Source of the DNA: CAYOOT01 sp964405665
GTDB lineage: Bacteria; Bdellovibrionota_C; UBA2361; SZUA-149; CAZDWZ01
DNA length: 64,000 nt
Direction: 5' to 3'
NCBI GenBank assembly: GCA_964405665.1
Contig: CAYOOT010000003.1
Coordinates: 1-64,000, forward strand
This document shows positions 54,123 to 63,742 of this stretch, piece after piece. The notes below the pieces were generated by a model. That model was given only the letters and a program-made list of their open reading frames with translations. It searched no databases and was not told the origin of the DNA. Position 1 is the stretch's first letter; each line of letters opens with the position of its first letter. The translations under genes were made by a program, and so were the position numbers.

Positions 54123-54836
54123 TCAAAGATCAATTTCAATAATCGCCGCATCGCGCTGCCATTCTTCCGTGGTCCAAATAGGGTGAGGAACTTTTTTTAC
54201 AGAAATATTTTTTTTATCCATAATTTTTGAAAAAAGTAAAAAATAGTTTCTTAGCCAGTAATCAGGCAAACCATCTTTACCCGCATATAAATTGCCTGTA
54301 ACACTTTCTCCTTCAGTATTTTGCTCCAAAAGAATAATTTTTTTCTTAGCAACTCTGATCAATTCTCTCAGATAAAATTCTATATTTTCCGCTGAAAGAT
54401 AAAGTAAACAGGCCGAAGAAACAACAATATCAAAGCTTTTGTTAGGGAATATTTTCAAATCTGCTCCAGAGCATTGTTTTAATTCAACATTATTAAAATT
54501 CCGCACTCGTAAAAGATCTAAGCCTTGAGAAATTTTTTCTTGATCTAAATCTACCCCAACTAGCTTCCGATCTTTAACAATTTTACAAAGAATATGAAAA
54601 TTTTGAGCCATTCCGCAACCAACTTCCAGGAAGGTTTCAAAAGGATAATTACTTAAAATTGCCTCAATTAAAGTGGCTCGTTCTGAGCCGGAAAGAGTTT
54701 TTGCTTGATTAAAGCCCAAAACTCTTTTTTGTTCATTAAGCTGCCTTTTCCAAAACAAATTCCAATAAACCTCTTGTAATCTTAAGCAAAGCGCTTTGGG
54801 CAAAATGTTTTTATAAGTCATTAGTAGTTTAATCAT
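54123..54836 (-). CDS. class I SAM-dependent methyltransferase
   Basis: The 237-residue product shows motif I FLEVGCGMAQNFHIL, motif II KLVGVDLDQEKI and motif IV in FDIVVSSACLLYL, the order of a Rossmann-fold methyltransferase. It is soluble. A predicted amphipathic N-terminal stretch precedes the domain. The acceptor substrate cannot be inferred from sequence, because such enzymes are diverse. It is divergent from the next TPR gene. Confidence 0.82.
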   Translation of the reverse strand: MIKLLMTYKNILPKALCLRLQEVYWNLFWKRQLNEQKRVLGFNQAKTLSGSERATLIEAILSNYPFETFLEVGCGMAQNFHILCKIVKDRKLVGVDLDQEKISQGLDLLRVRNFNNVELKQCSGADLKIFPNKSFDIVVSSACLLYLSAENIEFYLRELIRVAKKKIILLEQNTEGESVTGNLYAGKDGLPDYWLRNYFLLFSKIMDKKNISVKKVPHPIWTTEEWQRDAAIIEIDL

Positions 54837-54968
54837 TATTCTATTGCATCTGCCAAAGCTATTTAATATTCTTTTTAATTATAATCATTTATTTGGTTTA
54901 GGACGATATTTGCATTATCATTATTTTTAAAACACTTTAACGATAAAGGACACAAAAAGGTTTACATA

Positions 54969-56585
54969 ATGATTAGTAATAAAGTCAAAGAAAAACTAAA
55001 CACTTTCCTTTCCAGTCTCGAGCCACTATTGAGTCTCAGTCCTTTTTATACTTTAGATTACTCCTGGCCCAGCTTCGCTTTTTTTGACAGCTTAACACGA
55101 CCACTTCGCGGCAAAAAGAATTTAGATCAATTCTCTACTGATGTAATTTCAGCAACTGCCGCTTACTTGGCAATAATAGCCCATGATTGCTGGCAATTAT
55201 ATGAGTCTGAAGTAATTGTTGATCTACAAGAAGAAGGAGTGATTATTGGTGCCCGAAAAGGAAAGTTTATTCCTGAAAGTGAAGAAGTAGTTTTGTATAT
55301 TGAAAGAGATTTAAAAAAGATTCTTGCTGAATTTCCTTATCCTTTTCCTGTTTTTTCTGATTTCAAGAGAGAGATTGCACCATACATGAATATCTTAAGT
55401 CCTTTTGCGATTGGCGTTGTCACTGGTTTAAGTCCCTATATCGAAGGACCATGGTCAAAATTAAAACCTGTGGAATTTAAAGATAACATTGAACTAACCG
55501 TAAAACATTTGGCAGAAGGTTGTGCCAATTATTATGCAAAAATTTTCCCCAATGAGCCCTTAGGACAGGTTGCCGAATTATATTTAAATTCACTAATTTT
55601 TCCGCCAATTTTATATTCCGAAGATGCTCCTGGAAGAAGAGCAGTTAGTGGAATTTTAGAATTTGCCAAAGAATATAAGGTCACTAAAGAAAATCTTCTG
55701 GCACTCTCACTTAATTTAAGCAGGTTTCCCGATGAAGTATTATCCCTTGCCGGCATTGCCATCTCTTCGGCTTTAACGGAAAAAGAAAATCCACATCTTG
55801 TTGCCGCAGCAGATATTAAAGGCCTTTTCCTGGGAACTCTACGTATCGCTATGTATGATGTAGTTGAGCATTTCAAATTAGCAGAAGATTGGTTAAAACT
55901 TGAAGATTACAGCGATCAAAACAAAAAACAAATCGATAAAGAAATTAATTTAGGCTATTTCCCTTGGTTAAAATTAAGTAATGAAAAAGTATACACTGCC
56001 GCTAACGATGAAGAAGTTAAAAAATTAATTAAAGCGCTTGCTGTTTTTGATTTAAAAAAAGCTATTACTATTACTGATGATATTATTGCAATTGATCCCA
56101 GCGATATTGAAATTAGAGTTCAAAGAGCATATTGTGATATTATAAAAAGAGACATTCAGTCGGCCAGCAGTAATATTAAAAAACTGCTTAGCGAACCGGA
56201 AGCAGATTCGGTAGCTTCAGTTTTTAATTTATATGGAATGATTCTGCTGATCACCCAAGAATTTGAAAAAGCAATAAATTTATTCAAACAAGCGCAAAAT
56301 TTAGCTGCGGGAGATCCTCGTCTTTCCAATGAAATTTCCAATAATCTGGGTTGGACTCAGATGTGTAATATGCAACATCAAGAGGCTCTTGATACTTTAG
56401 AACTAGCACTGCAAAGAAATCCCAAAAGCTTAGTTACGATGTTAAACAAAATGGCTTGTTTGATTGAGCTGAATAAGTTTAACGTTGCTGCGCGCTACAT
56501 TAAGGAACTTGTGGACTTAGCTCCTTTTGAAAATAGGGCAATTTCAGCGGCGCTGGAAATTTTAATTTTTCGCCAGAGTACATAG
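54969..56585 (+). CDS. C-terminal TPR protein of unknown function
   Basis: The 538-residue product has no signal peptide or clear membrane segment. About the first 340 residues are helical and unrecognised. From about 350 on come tetratricopeptide units (ALAVFDLKKAITITDDIIAIDPSDIEIRVQRAY, in parts; NLYGMILLITQEFEKAINLFKQA; LGWTQMCNMQHQEALDTLELAL). It is likely an interaction scaffold. Its partner is unknown. Family A repeat copies follow. Confidence 0.65.
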   Translation: MISNKVKEKLNTFLSSLEPLLSLSPFYTLDYSWPSFAFFDSLTRPLRGKKNLDQFSTDVISATAAYLAIIAHDCWQLYESEVIVDLQEEGVIIGARKGKFIPESEEVVLYIERDLKKILAEFPYPFPVFSDFKREIAPYMNILSPFAIGVVTGLSPYIEGPWSKLKPVEFKDNIELTVKHLAEGCANYYAKIFPNEPLGQVAELYLNSLIFPPILYSEDAPGRRAVSGILEFAKEYKVTKENLLALSLNLSRFPDEVLSLAGIAISSALTEKENPHLVAAADIKGLFLGTLRIAMYDVVEHFKLAEDWLKLEDYSDQNKKQIDKEINLGYFPWLKLSNEKVYTAANDEEVKKLIKALAVFDLKKAITITDDIIAIDPSDIEIRVQRAYCDIIKRDIQSASSNIKKLLSEPEADSVASVFNLYGMILLITQEFEKAINLFKQAQNLAAGDPRLSNEISNNLGWTQMCNMQHQEALDTLELALQRNPKSLVTMLNKMACLIELNKFNVAARYIKELVDLAPFENRAISAALEILIFRQST

Positions 56586-56623
56586 ATTTTCAGGGAGCTG
56601 GCCATTTAGCTTATTTCGATTTT

Positions 56624-56704
56624 CCGGGCACCCATAAAGGGTGTTGCTACAGATACCTAAAATATGCAAAATCCTAAAGTAGGGGCACCCTTTATGGGTG
56701 CCCG
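56624..56704. repeat. family A repeat, rearranged pair
   Basis: A right-arm-type copy, CCGGGCACCCATAAAGG...TGCTACAG (56624-56652), precedes a left-arm-type copy, GTAGGGGCACCCTTTATGGGTGCCCG (56679-56704, in parts). The order is opposite to other elements. The 415-base gap 56586-57000 contains this and an AT-rich region upstream of the secretion-like operon. I saw no gene and no clear promoter. Confidence 0.7.
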
Positions 56705-57000
56705 TTTAACCGGATAAACTCTTTCTCCAAAAAACATAAAGTTACTTAGCATCAGCTAAAACACTAATTTTTTTCGTAAATCATCCTTTTTTAAATAAAA
56801 AATCTAATATTTTTTATAGCTTAACCCTTCTAGCGCACATTTAAATGCTAAATTTTTCACCTAATTACCTGAAATTATAAGATATTTTTATGAAACACTA
56901 GCTCACAAAAGCTTCATAACAGTAGTAAGAGAGTTTTTTGTTAATGGAGCAATATTCTAAAAAGATCAGATAGGTTAACGGGGAGATTTTAGATCGAGAC

Positions 57001-58260
57001 ATGAAAATAACAAATAAATTTAAATACTTTTGTCTGCTTAATTTGATTTTGGGAATTTATTTTCTGACGTCATCAATTTGTTTTGCTGAAGAAAAAAAGC
57101 AAGTAATCAAGAAACCCAAAACAGGATTAGAATTTTTTGAAAAAGGTTTATTCAATTATAAAAATTCCAACCTAAATTCCAAAGTGGCATTCTTCGAAGG
57201 TGATTTTAAAAATAAAGAAGTAATCGATGTTACTAACGAGGACAAAAAAGATTCGGCACTAGATACTTCTTCTAAAGATGAAAAGCCTGTTGTTAATTCT
57301 GAAGATCCTGAAATAAACAAAAATATCGTTGAAAATGTTAAAGAAAACTTAAGCAGCAAATATGCAGTTGTTTATGATAGCGATAGTCCCGATAAAAAAG
57401 TCATCTCTCCCGATGAAGATCCTAAAATTGCAATCAATAAAGATGCTTCCGGACCAGCAATTGGAATGGTTGCTGCTTGGCAAGATGGAGATCGGGAAAC
57501 TGCTACAAAATATGCCTCGCAATGGGTTCGATACCAACAAAACTTTTTCTTTCTTGTAAGAGACATTACACAATTAGTGGGAGAAGCTTTAATCAAACAA
57601 GGCGAAATCGATCAAGATCAATGGGTGGGAGTTAATCAATACATCGATTATGAATTTGCCAAAACAAGAAACGAAACCGGAGCTTTATTTAAGCCTAAAC
57701 ATGAACAGGCAATGAAAAGAATTAAAGCGGATTCCAAAGGTGAAGCGGAAATTTACTTTTTCTTTACTCTCAATTGTTCTTGGTGTCGAAAAATGGCACC
57801 AGATGTTGAAAGACTCTGGAGAGCTGTACAATCTGATAACAAAGTTAAAATGGTTGCCCTAACAATGGGTGCTACACCAAAATCTTGGATTACTGAATAT
57901 CGAAAATATACCGGCTTAACAATTCCAATTTTAGAAGGCGAAAATGTTGCCAAAAAAATGGGAGTAAAATTTGTTCCGGCTGTGGTGATTGTTGCACCAA
58001 CAGATAACAAGGCTTACTTAAAAACAGGCGAACAAGATTTCAACAGACTTTACGAATTTACAAGAAGGGTGCAAGGACTACCTAACACTTTAAGCCCGGA
58101 AATAGAGCAAATAATTAACACACCAATTGGCGAAAAAGAACAGCTCGAATTAATCCAAGCAAAAAAAGAGATTCCTAATAAGAAGGTAGATAATGTTGTA
58201 TCTACAGTAAGTGGCTTAAATAACAATAACGAAAGTCAATTGAGATTAAATAAGTTTTAA
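57001..58260 (+). CDS. TraF-like thioredoxin-fold exported protein
   Basis: The 419-residue product begins with a signal peptide (about 1-29, ending SSICFAEE). A low-complexity linker follows, and then a thioredoxin-fold domain (about 240-360) with the redox motif FTLNCSWCRKMAPDVERLW (CSWC) and the cis-Pro in VKFVPAVVIV. This is the layout of TraF/TrbB-type proteins of F-like type IV secretion. The preceding region (WVRYQQNFFFLVRDI) also resembles TraF. A GGGGAG site lies about 15 bases before the ATG, farther than usual. It is the first gene of the operon. Confidence 0.7.
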   Translation: MKITNKFKYFCLLNLILGIYFLTSSICFAEEKKQVIKKPKTGLEFFEKGLFNYKNSNLNSKVAFFEGDFKNKEVIDVTNEDKKDSALDTSSKDEKPVVNSEDPEINKNIVENVKENLSSKYAVVYDSDSPDKKVISPDEDPKIAINKDASGPAIGMVAAWQDGDRETATKYASQWVRYQQNFFFLVRDITQLVGEALIKQGEIDQDQWVGVNQYIDYEFAKTRNETGALFKPKHEQAMKRIKADSKGEAEIYFFFTLNCSWCRKMAPDVERLWRAVQSDNKVKMVALTMGATPKSWITEYRKYTGLTIPILEGENVAKKMGVKFVPAVVIVAPTDNKAYLKTGEQDFNRLYEFTRRVQGLPNTLSPEIEQIINTPIGEKEQLELIQAKKEIPNKKVDNVVSTVSGLNNNNESQLRLNKF

Positions 58261-58279
58261 GTTTGGTTATGAGGTAAAT

Positions 58280-60673
58280 ATGAAAGACTCAACTAATAGA
58301 TTTAATTTTTTAATAAGTATATTTTTAATAACAAGTTTTTTTGTTATTAATACAGCCCTTGCCGATTATGTCTTGGTCGGAACTAATATCGTAGATTCGC
58401 AAAATAATGTGGTTGGTACTTTGAGTTCAGTTGTTAACCCCAATACGGGTACAACAGAAAGTGTTGCTGTCGATAGAAATGGTAATCCTTTAGCTAATCA
58501 AAAGATAATTTCATCCGAAACCGGGGCAATTTATAATGTAACTTCCGATGGAAAATTAATTCAAGAAGGAGAGGATGAGAATAAAGACGAAAATGGCAAT
58601 CCAATTCTTCCGTTCCAATTAGGAGCTGGAGGTACTGGGGGAAGCGCAAGTAGTGGAACTGGGACTGGAACCGGGAGCAGTGGAACCGGAACTGGGACTA
58701 GTGGAAGTGGAACGGGTAGTTCGGCAGCTAATAGTTCAGGTGCAACTCCACCTGAACCTAATTTGGCATCTGATGTAACTTCAGTTAGTGAAACTGTTTC
58801 TCCTGGCTCACCAATATTCGATATTGCGGGTGAAATGGAAGTTACTGGAAGTAATGCTAGTTCTGCTACATCTAGATCGAGCGCTAGAACCTTAGGCGAT
58901 AAAGTAAAAAGAGTGGGTGATACATCAACAAGAGAAAATAGCATGTTGGATTCTTTTGATGGTTGGTCAACACTCTATCGTGGCACAAGAAACACTTCTC
59001 TTATGGTAGATCCTTACAAATTAAGCGAGCAATATCCTGAATTGTTTTACTCTGAAAGAGAAGATTCAAATAGGCCATCATTAGGCAAGGAATATACCTT
59101 ACCAAAAAATAATACTGACAATATGGATTCAGGAAATGCTGATGCAACAGATATCGGTGTTGATGATGAAATTCTCAAAACATCAATGTCTATTTATCAA
59201 CCAATAAGAAGAATGCAAAAAGATTTTTTAGAAGACCAAGCAGCCAGAAATGCTTATTTAGATAACGCTCTTACTGTAAGAGGAATTGCCATTATGACAA
59301 TGGGCTTTTTAGATAAAACCGTTGGAGCAGGTTTAACATCAATTCAGCAACAAGCTGACCAGGAAACAGTTCAAAACTTATTGAAGCAAATATCTTGGAC
59401 AACATCTAAAATGGCCAATCCCGATCGAGCGCAAATCTATCGTGATACTGACGAAAAATTAGAAGCTTGTTTGGAAGTAGCTTTTCAATCTCAAGCTCCA
59501 ACAGCTAGCATTCAAGGACTTTCTAGAAAAATCGTATCATTTGATTGTGATGAAAAAAAATGTGGCACAGCGCCAGTTGCCACTAAACCTTATCGAACAA
59601 CAACTTCCGGAGAAACAGCTTATAAGCAACAAGGAAATGGCACTTATGCCTATTGTGTATGCTGTGCAGAAACAAAAGATGAATTAAATAAAATTAACGA
59701 AAATAATCCCGATACTGGTGTCCGATATAGCCTGGCATCGAGACTTTTTTACGGAACAAAAAAACCTACTGCTAGCACCCTGAAAATGACAAGAATGCTA
59801 AATTGGTTTAGAAAAACTTATGGCGATGTTATTGTGCAAAATAAAACTGCAGGTGGCCCTGATAAAATATTTACTTACGCTTATGTACCTCCTGAATATA
59901 GCGTCAGAAGACTTGCTGCCGCATTTAATGATGGCTGTAAAGAACCTAACTCTGCTGCAGAAGTTGTCTTTAATGACACTCCGGGCACAAACTGCCCAAT
60001 GATACTTCGTGATTTCAAAATTAAATATGGAATTTGTCCCGCATTGGTAAATGTTCTTCATAATTGGAGGGCTATTAATAACCGAGCAACCCGAACTACT
60101 GAACATGTCAGAATGCTACTGGAAGCCTCTATGGGATTGATGTTAACTGCCAATGATGTTGAAAATCTTTTAGGCTTTAATGGCGGTGAACCGGATGGCT
60201 TGCCAGCGGGAAAAGAACCAACTGATGGCATGAGACGTTGGATTAGAAATTTTTGTAATGCATCATCATTTACCGCAGTAACAAGATTTCATACAAAGCA
60301 ATCTCAAATTATTAACGATCATTTGATTTTAAATCAACAACTGACTTCTATAGAAAAGGGGAAGATTTTGGAATTAATGTCAAGGGTTAGCCAGCATATT
60401 GCTCTAGCAGAGAAAGATTCTTCATCTAGTTATCCTGTTGAAGCTTTATTAGAAGGATTGCTAGTAAAAACTGGACGAGAAAATATTGGTAAACAAGCAG
60501 CAATCTCCGGAGCATCCGGCGCAATGAAAGCAAGAGTTGGTGAAATTGGCAGTATTCTTACTTGGGGAGTGGGGGTTGGAGATTACTTTGCTGGTGCAAG
60601 CGGTGGTAGCGGTACAGTAGTCGGACGAGAAGCAGATCCAATTACAAGAACGCTTGATGAAATTAAACCATAG
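58280..60673 (+). CDS. large exported protein of the putative secretion operon
   Basis: The 797-residue product has a signal peptide (MKDSTNRFNFLISIFLITSFFVINTALA). It has a glycine/serine/threonine tract at about 115-153 (repeats of GTGTGSSGTGTGTSGSG) and then a long helical region. Six or more cysteines lie at about 405-460, including CDEKKCG and the pair CVCC. I do not recognise a family. The position between a TraF-like and a TraG-like gene is where TraH sits in F-type systems, but no TraH signature is visible. Predicted periplasmic or secreted. It starts 20 bases after the first gene. Confidence 0.55.
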   Translation: MKDSTNRFNFLISIFLITSFFVINTALADYVLVGTNIVDSQNNVVGTLSSVVNPNTGTTESVAVDRNGNPLANQKIISSETGAIYNVTSDGKLIQEGEDENKDENGNPILPFQLGAGGTGGSASSGTGTGTGSSGTGTGTSGSGTGSSAANSSGATPPEPNLASDVTSVSETVSPGSPIFDIAGEMEVTGSNASSATSRSSARTLGDKVKRVGDTSTRENSMLDSFDGWSTLYRGTRNTSLMVDPYKLSEQYPELFYSEREDSNRPSLGKEYTLPKNNTDNMDSGNADATDIGVDDEILKTSMSIYQPIRRMQKDFLEDQAARNAYLDNALTVRGIAIMTMGFLDKTVGAGLTSIQQQADQETVQNLLKQISWTTSKMANPDRAQIYRDTDEKLEACLEVAFQSQAPTASIQGLSRKIVSFDCDEKKCGTAPVATKPYRTTTSGETAYKQQGNGTYAYCVCCAETKDELNKINENNPDTGVRYSLASRLFYGTKKPTASTLKMTRMLNWFRKTYGDVIVQNKTAGGPDKIFTYAYVPPEYSVRRLAAAFNDGCKEPNSAAEVVFNDTPGTNCPMILRDFKIKYGICPALVNVLHNWRAINNRATRTTEHVRMLLEASMGLMLTANDVENLLGFNGGEPDGLPAGKEPTDGMRRWIRNFCNASSFTAVTRFHTKQSQIINDHLILNQQLTSIEKGKILELMSRVSQHIALAEKDSSSSYPVEALLEGLLVKTGRENIGKQAAISGASGAMKARVGEIGSILTWGVGVGDYFAGASGGSGTVVGREADPITRTLDEIKP

Positions 60674-60682
60674 TAATTTATT

Positions 60683-63600
60683 ATGCCCGATTCAACCACA
60701 TTATCAGCTGCGACATTTGTCTGTGCGGTGCTGGAACAGGCCGGGTACATGGCGCAAGCGCAAATGCTGCAGGATTTCAAAGCTTTTTTTAGAGAAGCAG
60801 GGGCATTTATTTACTTGGTCTCTATTGCTTCAGGCATAATTTCATTTGTAATCTTCGGAAGTTTTAGGGCAGCAAGATATTTGATACTCGGTCCTGCTTT
60901 TTTTTGGTTTTTAATTGGGCCGACCTCAGAATTTGACGGAGTGCTCTGGAAACTTGGTGACGCACCAGCAAGAGCAATTGATCCGAGGCAGCGTGGAGAC
61001 GCAGTTTCCAAGGCAAGTGTTAATAAAGTACTTAATGAAATTGGTTATGGCAGTAGTACCACAGGAACTCCTCCTGCTGGAGGCGGTGGAACATCCACAG
61101 TTGAAAATATCAAAGTGGCCTATTTTTTTTCTTTCTTTGTCCGAGTGGTCAATAGTTTAGTTAGGGAACTTTCTCAAGAAATAATTGGGGATGAATCCAA
61201 GCATTTGAATTATATCAGTAAAGGGAGAGCGCTTGATTATCTAATTAATCATAATCCTACTGACCCCTATTTAATTGAAACATTTGAAAATAACTTAATG
61301 GTTAAATGTAGCGGTTACTTTGGAGCGGCGATGGCTCTTTCCGCTTACGATATTTCTTCAGAATCGTTTATTATCGCCAGTTCAACTGCTGAAGCCGCTC
61401 AATTAAAAAGACAAAAATATTTAGAACTTTTCCGGGCTTATCAAGGACCGGGAGCAGGACAAGAAAAAATAACTTTAAATAATAAACTGACCAGAACTTT
61501 AAAAATGCTTTATTATTTAAAAAAAGATGCTGCAGACGGAGGTGTTACCCAAGCAGAGATTGATACGATCAATGCTTCTTTTGAAGGAGATCCTGACAAA
61601 TCAAGCAAAGTTAACCAAGCCTTAGATGCAAAAATGCCCGGAAAGACAATTAGTTGTCAAGAAGCCTGGCAATTAATCGCTAAATTTCTGGCAGAAGATT
61701 ATGCGCCTGCTAGAACAAAATATATAATTAACATTGCCAGTGGTGCGGGAAGAGATGCAGGTGAAGCTTGTCTTGATTTAGAAGAGAAACTTACCGGAGG
61801 CAGATCTAGTGATAAAGCCGGTTGTGAAACAAGATTAAATAGAATTGTTTCATTATTTATCCTGAAAAATGGAGTGACCAGGGGGCTTCCCTTTGCCAGA
61901 GCCGCTCAATACGCAGCTAATCAAGAAGTTGAATTCGGTAAATACAAACAACCGGTTTACATGCAGGTTGCAAGTACTGCCGGGCTGGCTCTAGCCAATA
62001 CTGTTCCTGGAGGAGGAGCACTTGTCGGCTTTCAGCAATCTTTAAGTCCTTATGGAAAAGGAATTTATAATGCTGCTTCCAACGCCTTTGGAATAGCGGA
62101 TAATGATAATCAAATGAGTAAATTTATTGCTTCCTCAATCAGCCAAGATGTTGATAAAAAAAAATGGACTTTGTCAGCCAGATTAGTAAACGTCGGGGGT
62201 ACTACTGATGCAGCATTTGTTGAACTTCCCCAATACCAAATAAGAAACTTAAGACAAACACTGTTTTCTTGGGCACTAAATGTTCCTTACTGGCAGGGTG
62301 TTTTACTTTATTTAATTTCCATTGTTTATCCCTTTGCCGCTTTATTGGTTTTAATGCCCTCCAAGGCTGCATCTTTTTTGACAGTGCCGATGGCTTGGCT
62401 GTGGGTGAAAAGTTGGGATCTAGGATTTGCCTGTGCCATGGTTTTTGAAAAAGTACTTTGGAATATTTTTCCGGCAACAAAAATTAATGAAAAATTTATT
62501 AATACTAACTTAGAAAGTAATTTACTTTACGAAGCACTGTCTGAAGTACAAAAATACGATCATACCTGGAATCTGCATATGTATTACATGATGCTTTCTT
62601 TAGTAACTCTTTCAGTTCCAACAATCATGGGTTACCTGACTTTGAAATCTAAAAGAGCGATTCTTGCCAGTTTTACAGACAAACTAATGAGTGATTCCAA
62701 ACAATCAGGTGAAATGCTGGCTTCCGGTTACAAACTTAATCTTGCTTCGGAAAGATTAAAAGTAATGAGAGACGCCAAAGGTGCCGCAGCAATGATGACC
62801 GGCAAAAGAGAAGAAGGCGGAGTAATGGGAGGTGGTGGATTGGTGGCCAAAGCCTTTGGCGGAAACAGAAGTCAACAAGTCGGCTTTTTTAATAAAATGC
62901 AGCTTTTAAAAGATCTAACTGGAATAACTGGAATCAGCCCGGATAATGCGATTAATCTTGCTGCAGGTCAGGTTGATTCTCTTCGAATAGGTTTAGGACA
63001 ACAAGTAAACTACGATAGACAACAAAATATGATCGATCACCCACAACTAGGACGTTGGGGTTTAATTCAAACCTTAAATGATGCTTATGCCACCCAATTT
63101 GACCAATCTGGCGGTTTCGAAATAACAGATACGGAAATGAATCAGGCTGATGTTTTTATTTCAACCTTTCAGAATAAAGTTGATCGAACATTCGATTATG
63201 GAGTAGGAATAGCCAGTAATCTTATTCAAAAAGGCACAAATCTCCCCGGTTCAGCTGGGACTAAAGCAATTTTAAAAACTTTTGCTAGTTTTGAAGCATT
63301 GAAAATTGCGGCCGCCAGTAAAAAGGCTAGTGCCAAAGGCGAAAAAACTGAAATTGATATTGCTCTGGATCACATTAGAAAACAGCCTGGTTTTGAAAAC
63401 TTAACCCAAGATGAACTGCTCCGCGAAATGTCTCTCGCCTTTGATGCTCCAATTGACTTAAATAAAATTAATGAAAGCATTACTGGCATTTTCGATTACA
63501 GGAAAACAGTCGACCCAGAAAGAAGAAAAGAGTTGGAAGCGATGTATAATACTCCATCAATTGGAAGTCCGGCCGCAAGAAAAATTGATGAAAATATAAA

Positions 63601-63742
63601 CTATAATATTTTAGAAGCTTTATTGCCCTTAGATAAACCTTGGGATGAGACAATTAGTTCTTCCATTATTCGAGAAAGCATTAGCATTAAAAAACCAGTT
63701 AAAGGTAGCACCAATATTTTTAAAGAATTTGAGGATAAATGA
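60683..63742 (+). CDS. polytopic inner-membrane protein (TraG/DotA/VirB6-like plan)
   Basis: The 1019-residue product lacks a cleavable signal. Membrane segments occur at about 41-58, 66-80, then 535-560, 570-590 and 630-652. The middle (90-530) is a large soluble domain with cysteines and a GGGG linker. The tail (655-1019) is soluble and charged. Two terminal membrane clusters with a long C-terminal domain are the plan of TraG-like conjugation proteins. The N-terminal 60 residues resemble those of the next gene, so the two are paralogues. It starts nine bases after the previous stop and overlaps the next gene by four bases. Confidence 0.55.
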   Translation: MPDSTTLSAATFVCAVLEQAGYMAQAQMLQDFKAFFREAGAFIYLVSIASGIISFVIFGSFRAARYLILGPAFFWFLIGPTSEFDGVLWKLGDAPARAIDPRQRGDAVSKASVNKVLNEIGYGSSTTGTPPAGGGGTSTVENIKVAYFFSFFVRVVNSLVRELSQEIIGDESKHLNYISKGRALDYLINHNPTDPYLIETFENNLMVKCSGYFGAAMALSAYDISSESFIIASSTAEAAQLKRQKYLELFRAYQGPGAGQEKITLNNKLTRTLKMLYYLKKDAADGGVTQAEIDTINASFEGDPDKSSKVNQALDAKMPGKTISCQEAWQLIAKFLAEDYAPARTKYIINIASGAGRDAGEACLDLEEKLTGGRSSDKAGCETRLNRIVSLFILKNGVTRGLPFARAAQYAANQEVEFGKYKQPVYMQVASTAGLALANTVPGGGALVGFQQSLSPYGKGIYNAASNAFGIADNDNQMSKFIASSISQDVDKKKWTLSARLVNVGGTTDAAFVELPQYQIRNLRQTLFSWALNVPYWQGVLLYLISIVYPFAALLVLMPSKAASFLTVPMAWLWVKSWDLGFACAMVFEKVLWNIFPATKINEKFINTNLESNLLYEALSEVQKYDHTWNLHMYYMMLSLVTLSVPTIMGYLTLKSKRAILASFTDKLMSDSKQSGEMLASGYKLNLASERLKVMRDAKGAAAMMTGKREEGGVMGGGGLVAKAFGGNRSQQVGFFNKMQLLKDLTGITGISPDNAINLAAGQVDSLRIGLGQQVNYDRQQNMIDHPQLGRWGLIQTLNDAYATQFDQSGGFEITDTEMNQADVFISTFQNKVDRTFDYGVGIASNLIQKGTNLPGSAGTKAILKTFASFEALKIAAASKKASAKGEKTEIDIALDHIRKQPGFENLTQDELLREMSLAFDAPIDLNKINESITGIFDYRKTVDPERRKELEAMYNTPSIGSPAARKIDENINYNILEALLPLDKPWDETISSSIIRESISIKKPVKGSTNIFKEFEDK

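Noticed and set aside
58561..58944. Antisense frame of 127 residues
   Set aside because: It is the complement of the Gly/Ser/Thr-rich tract; the product is proline/leucine/valine low complexity with no start signal.
60583..60780. Minus-strand cysteine-containing short frame at the junction of the two large secretion-like genes
   Set aside because: It overlaps both real genes and shows no ribosome site or family resemblance.
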